Shown here: positions 63,762-64,000 of the stretch, piece by piece | Position numbering within the stretch: the first letter of the stretch is position 1 | Layout of the letters: every line of letters starts with the position of its first letter | Source of the DNA: Nocardia cyriacigeorgica | Lineage (GTDB): Bacteria > Actinomycetota > Actinomycetes > Mycobacteriales > Mycobacteriaceae | DNA length: 64,000 bases | NCBI RefSeq assembly: GCF_010868145.1 | Contig: NZ_JAAGUY010000025.1 | Location: 1 to 64,000, forward strand | Direction: 5' to 3' | Notes under the pieces: model-generated | The model's input: the letters and a program-made list of their open reading frames with translations, nothing else | Told to the model about the DNA's origin: nothing | Databases searched by the model: none | Position numbers and translations under genes: made by a program

Positions 63762-64000
63762 ACGAATGTCTCACATCCGGTACCGGCGGTAACGCTCAAG
63801 GCATGGCGCGAGGGCGTCCGAGGGCCGGACTGTCGTCGATATCACCGACTCGCCACGCCCGATGAATTACCGTGTCGCGCACCACGTTCGTCGGCGTGTA
63901 CACGGAAAACCAACTATTGCCGCGCCATTTTCCACGCCGCCTTTTCGGGCCGAGCACAATATCACGCTACAATCACCACGGACAACGAAAATTTCGCGCC
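63762..64000. other. No gene seen at the right edge
   Basis: The last 239 bases carry no convincing reading frame. The sequence is less GC-rich toward the end. In M. tuberculosis the next gene is a DEAD-box helicase; if that order holds, its promoter and start lie beyond the window. Confidence 0.4.

Overview
The window is high-GC, densely coded DNA from a mycolic-acid actinomycete. The best guess is Nocardia, with Rhodococcus or a close relative as the alternative. Support comes from a WhiB7 regulator with an AT-hook, the AdnAB helicase-nuclease, a mycoredoxin, an antigen-85-like secreted acyltransferase, a KmtR-type metal sensor, and gene order that follows the Mycobacterium tuberculosis Rv3193c-Rv3210c block from memory. 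No rRNA, tRNA, CRISPR array, insertion sequence or prophage was seen.

Layout. (1) 1-23944 is a conserved core block: a UPF0182 membrane protein, a PPA1309 protein, a YlbL PDZ/Lon-type protease, a zinc-metalloprotease-like protein, a ThiF/cyclodehydratase-like protein, an ABC1 kinase, whiB7 with a long regulated leader, uvrD2, mycoredoxin, nudC, a K+ channel, a DoxX-like protein, adnB, adnA, a LipV-like hydrolase and an alkyltransferase-like protein. (2) 23945-53623 is about 29.7 kb inserted between the genes matching Rv3204 and Rv3205c. It holds a MobA-MoeA fusion, the narGHJI nitrate reductase operon, a decayed hipBA module with periodic operators, a KmtR/MFS metal pair, assorted small enzymes, a siroheme/nitrite reductase operon (narK-nirB-nirD-hemD-cbiX), a CynX/NimT-type transporter with a GntR regulator, and a second narK. 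(3) 53624-58267 returns to the core order: a TIGR02569 protein, moeZ, a DUF3152 protein, a TetR regulator and a TB9.4-like DUF3107 protein. (4) 58386-64000 has a YceI protein, two XRE-type regulators, a drug-efflux-like MFS gene preceded by a 34-codon leader ORF, a MiaE-like ferritin-fold protein and a PhaC-like hydrolase.

How the genes work together. Nitrate enters through two NarK carriers. It is reduced by membrane-bound NarGHI, whose Mo-bis-MGD cofactor needs the MobA, MoeA and MoeZ activities encoded nearby and the chaperone NarJ. Nitrite is reduced to ammonium by NirBD, whose siroheme could be supplied by the uroporphyrinogen-III synthase and CbiX chelatase encoded in the same operon. 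UvrD2 and AdnAB form a DNA repair cluster next to a redox pair (mycoredoxin, NudC).

The most interesting signals are: the whiB7 leader, with a WhiB7-type promoter on the uvrD2 stop codon, a 108-codon ORF and then a hairpin; three 20-bp operators at exact 27-bp spacing before a hipB-like gene whose hipA is broken; the 34-codon leader ORF coupled to an efflux gene; and a dispersed palindromic repeat that touches a gene start at one site and a gene stop at the other.
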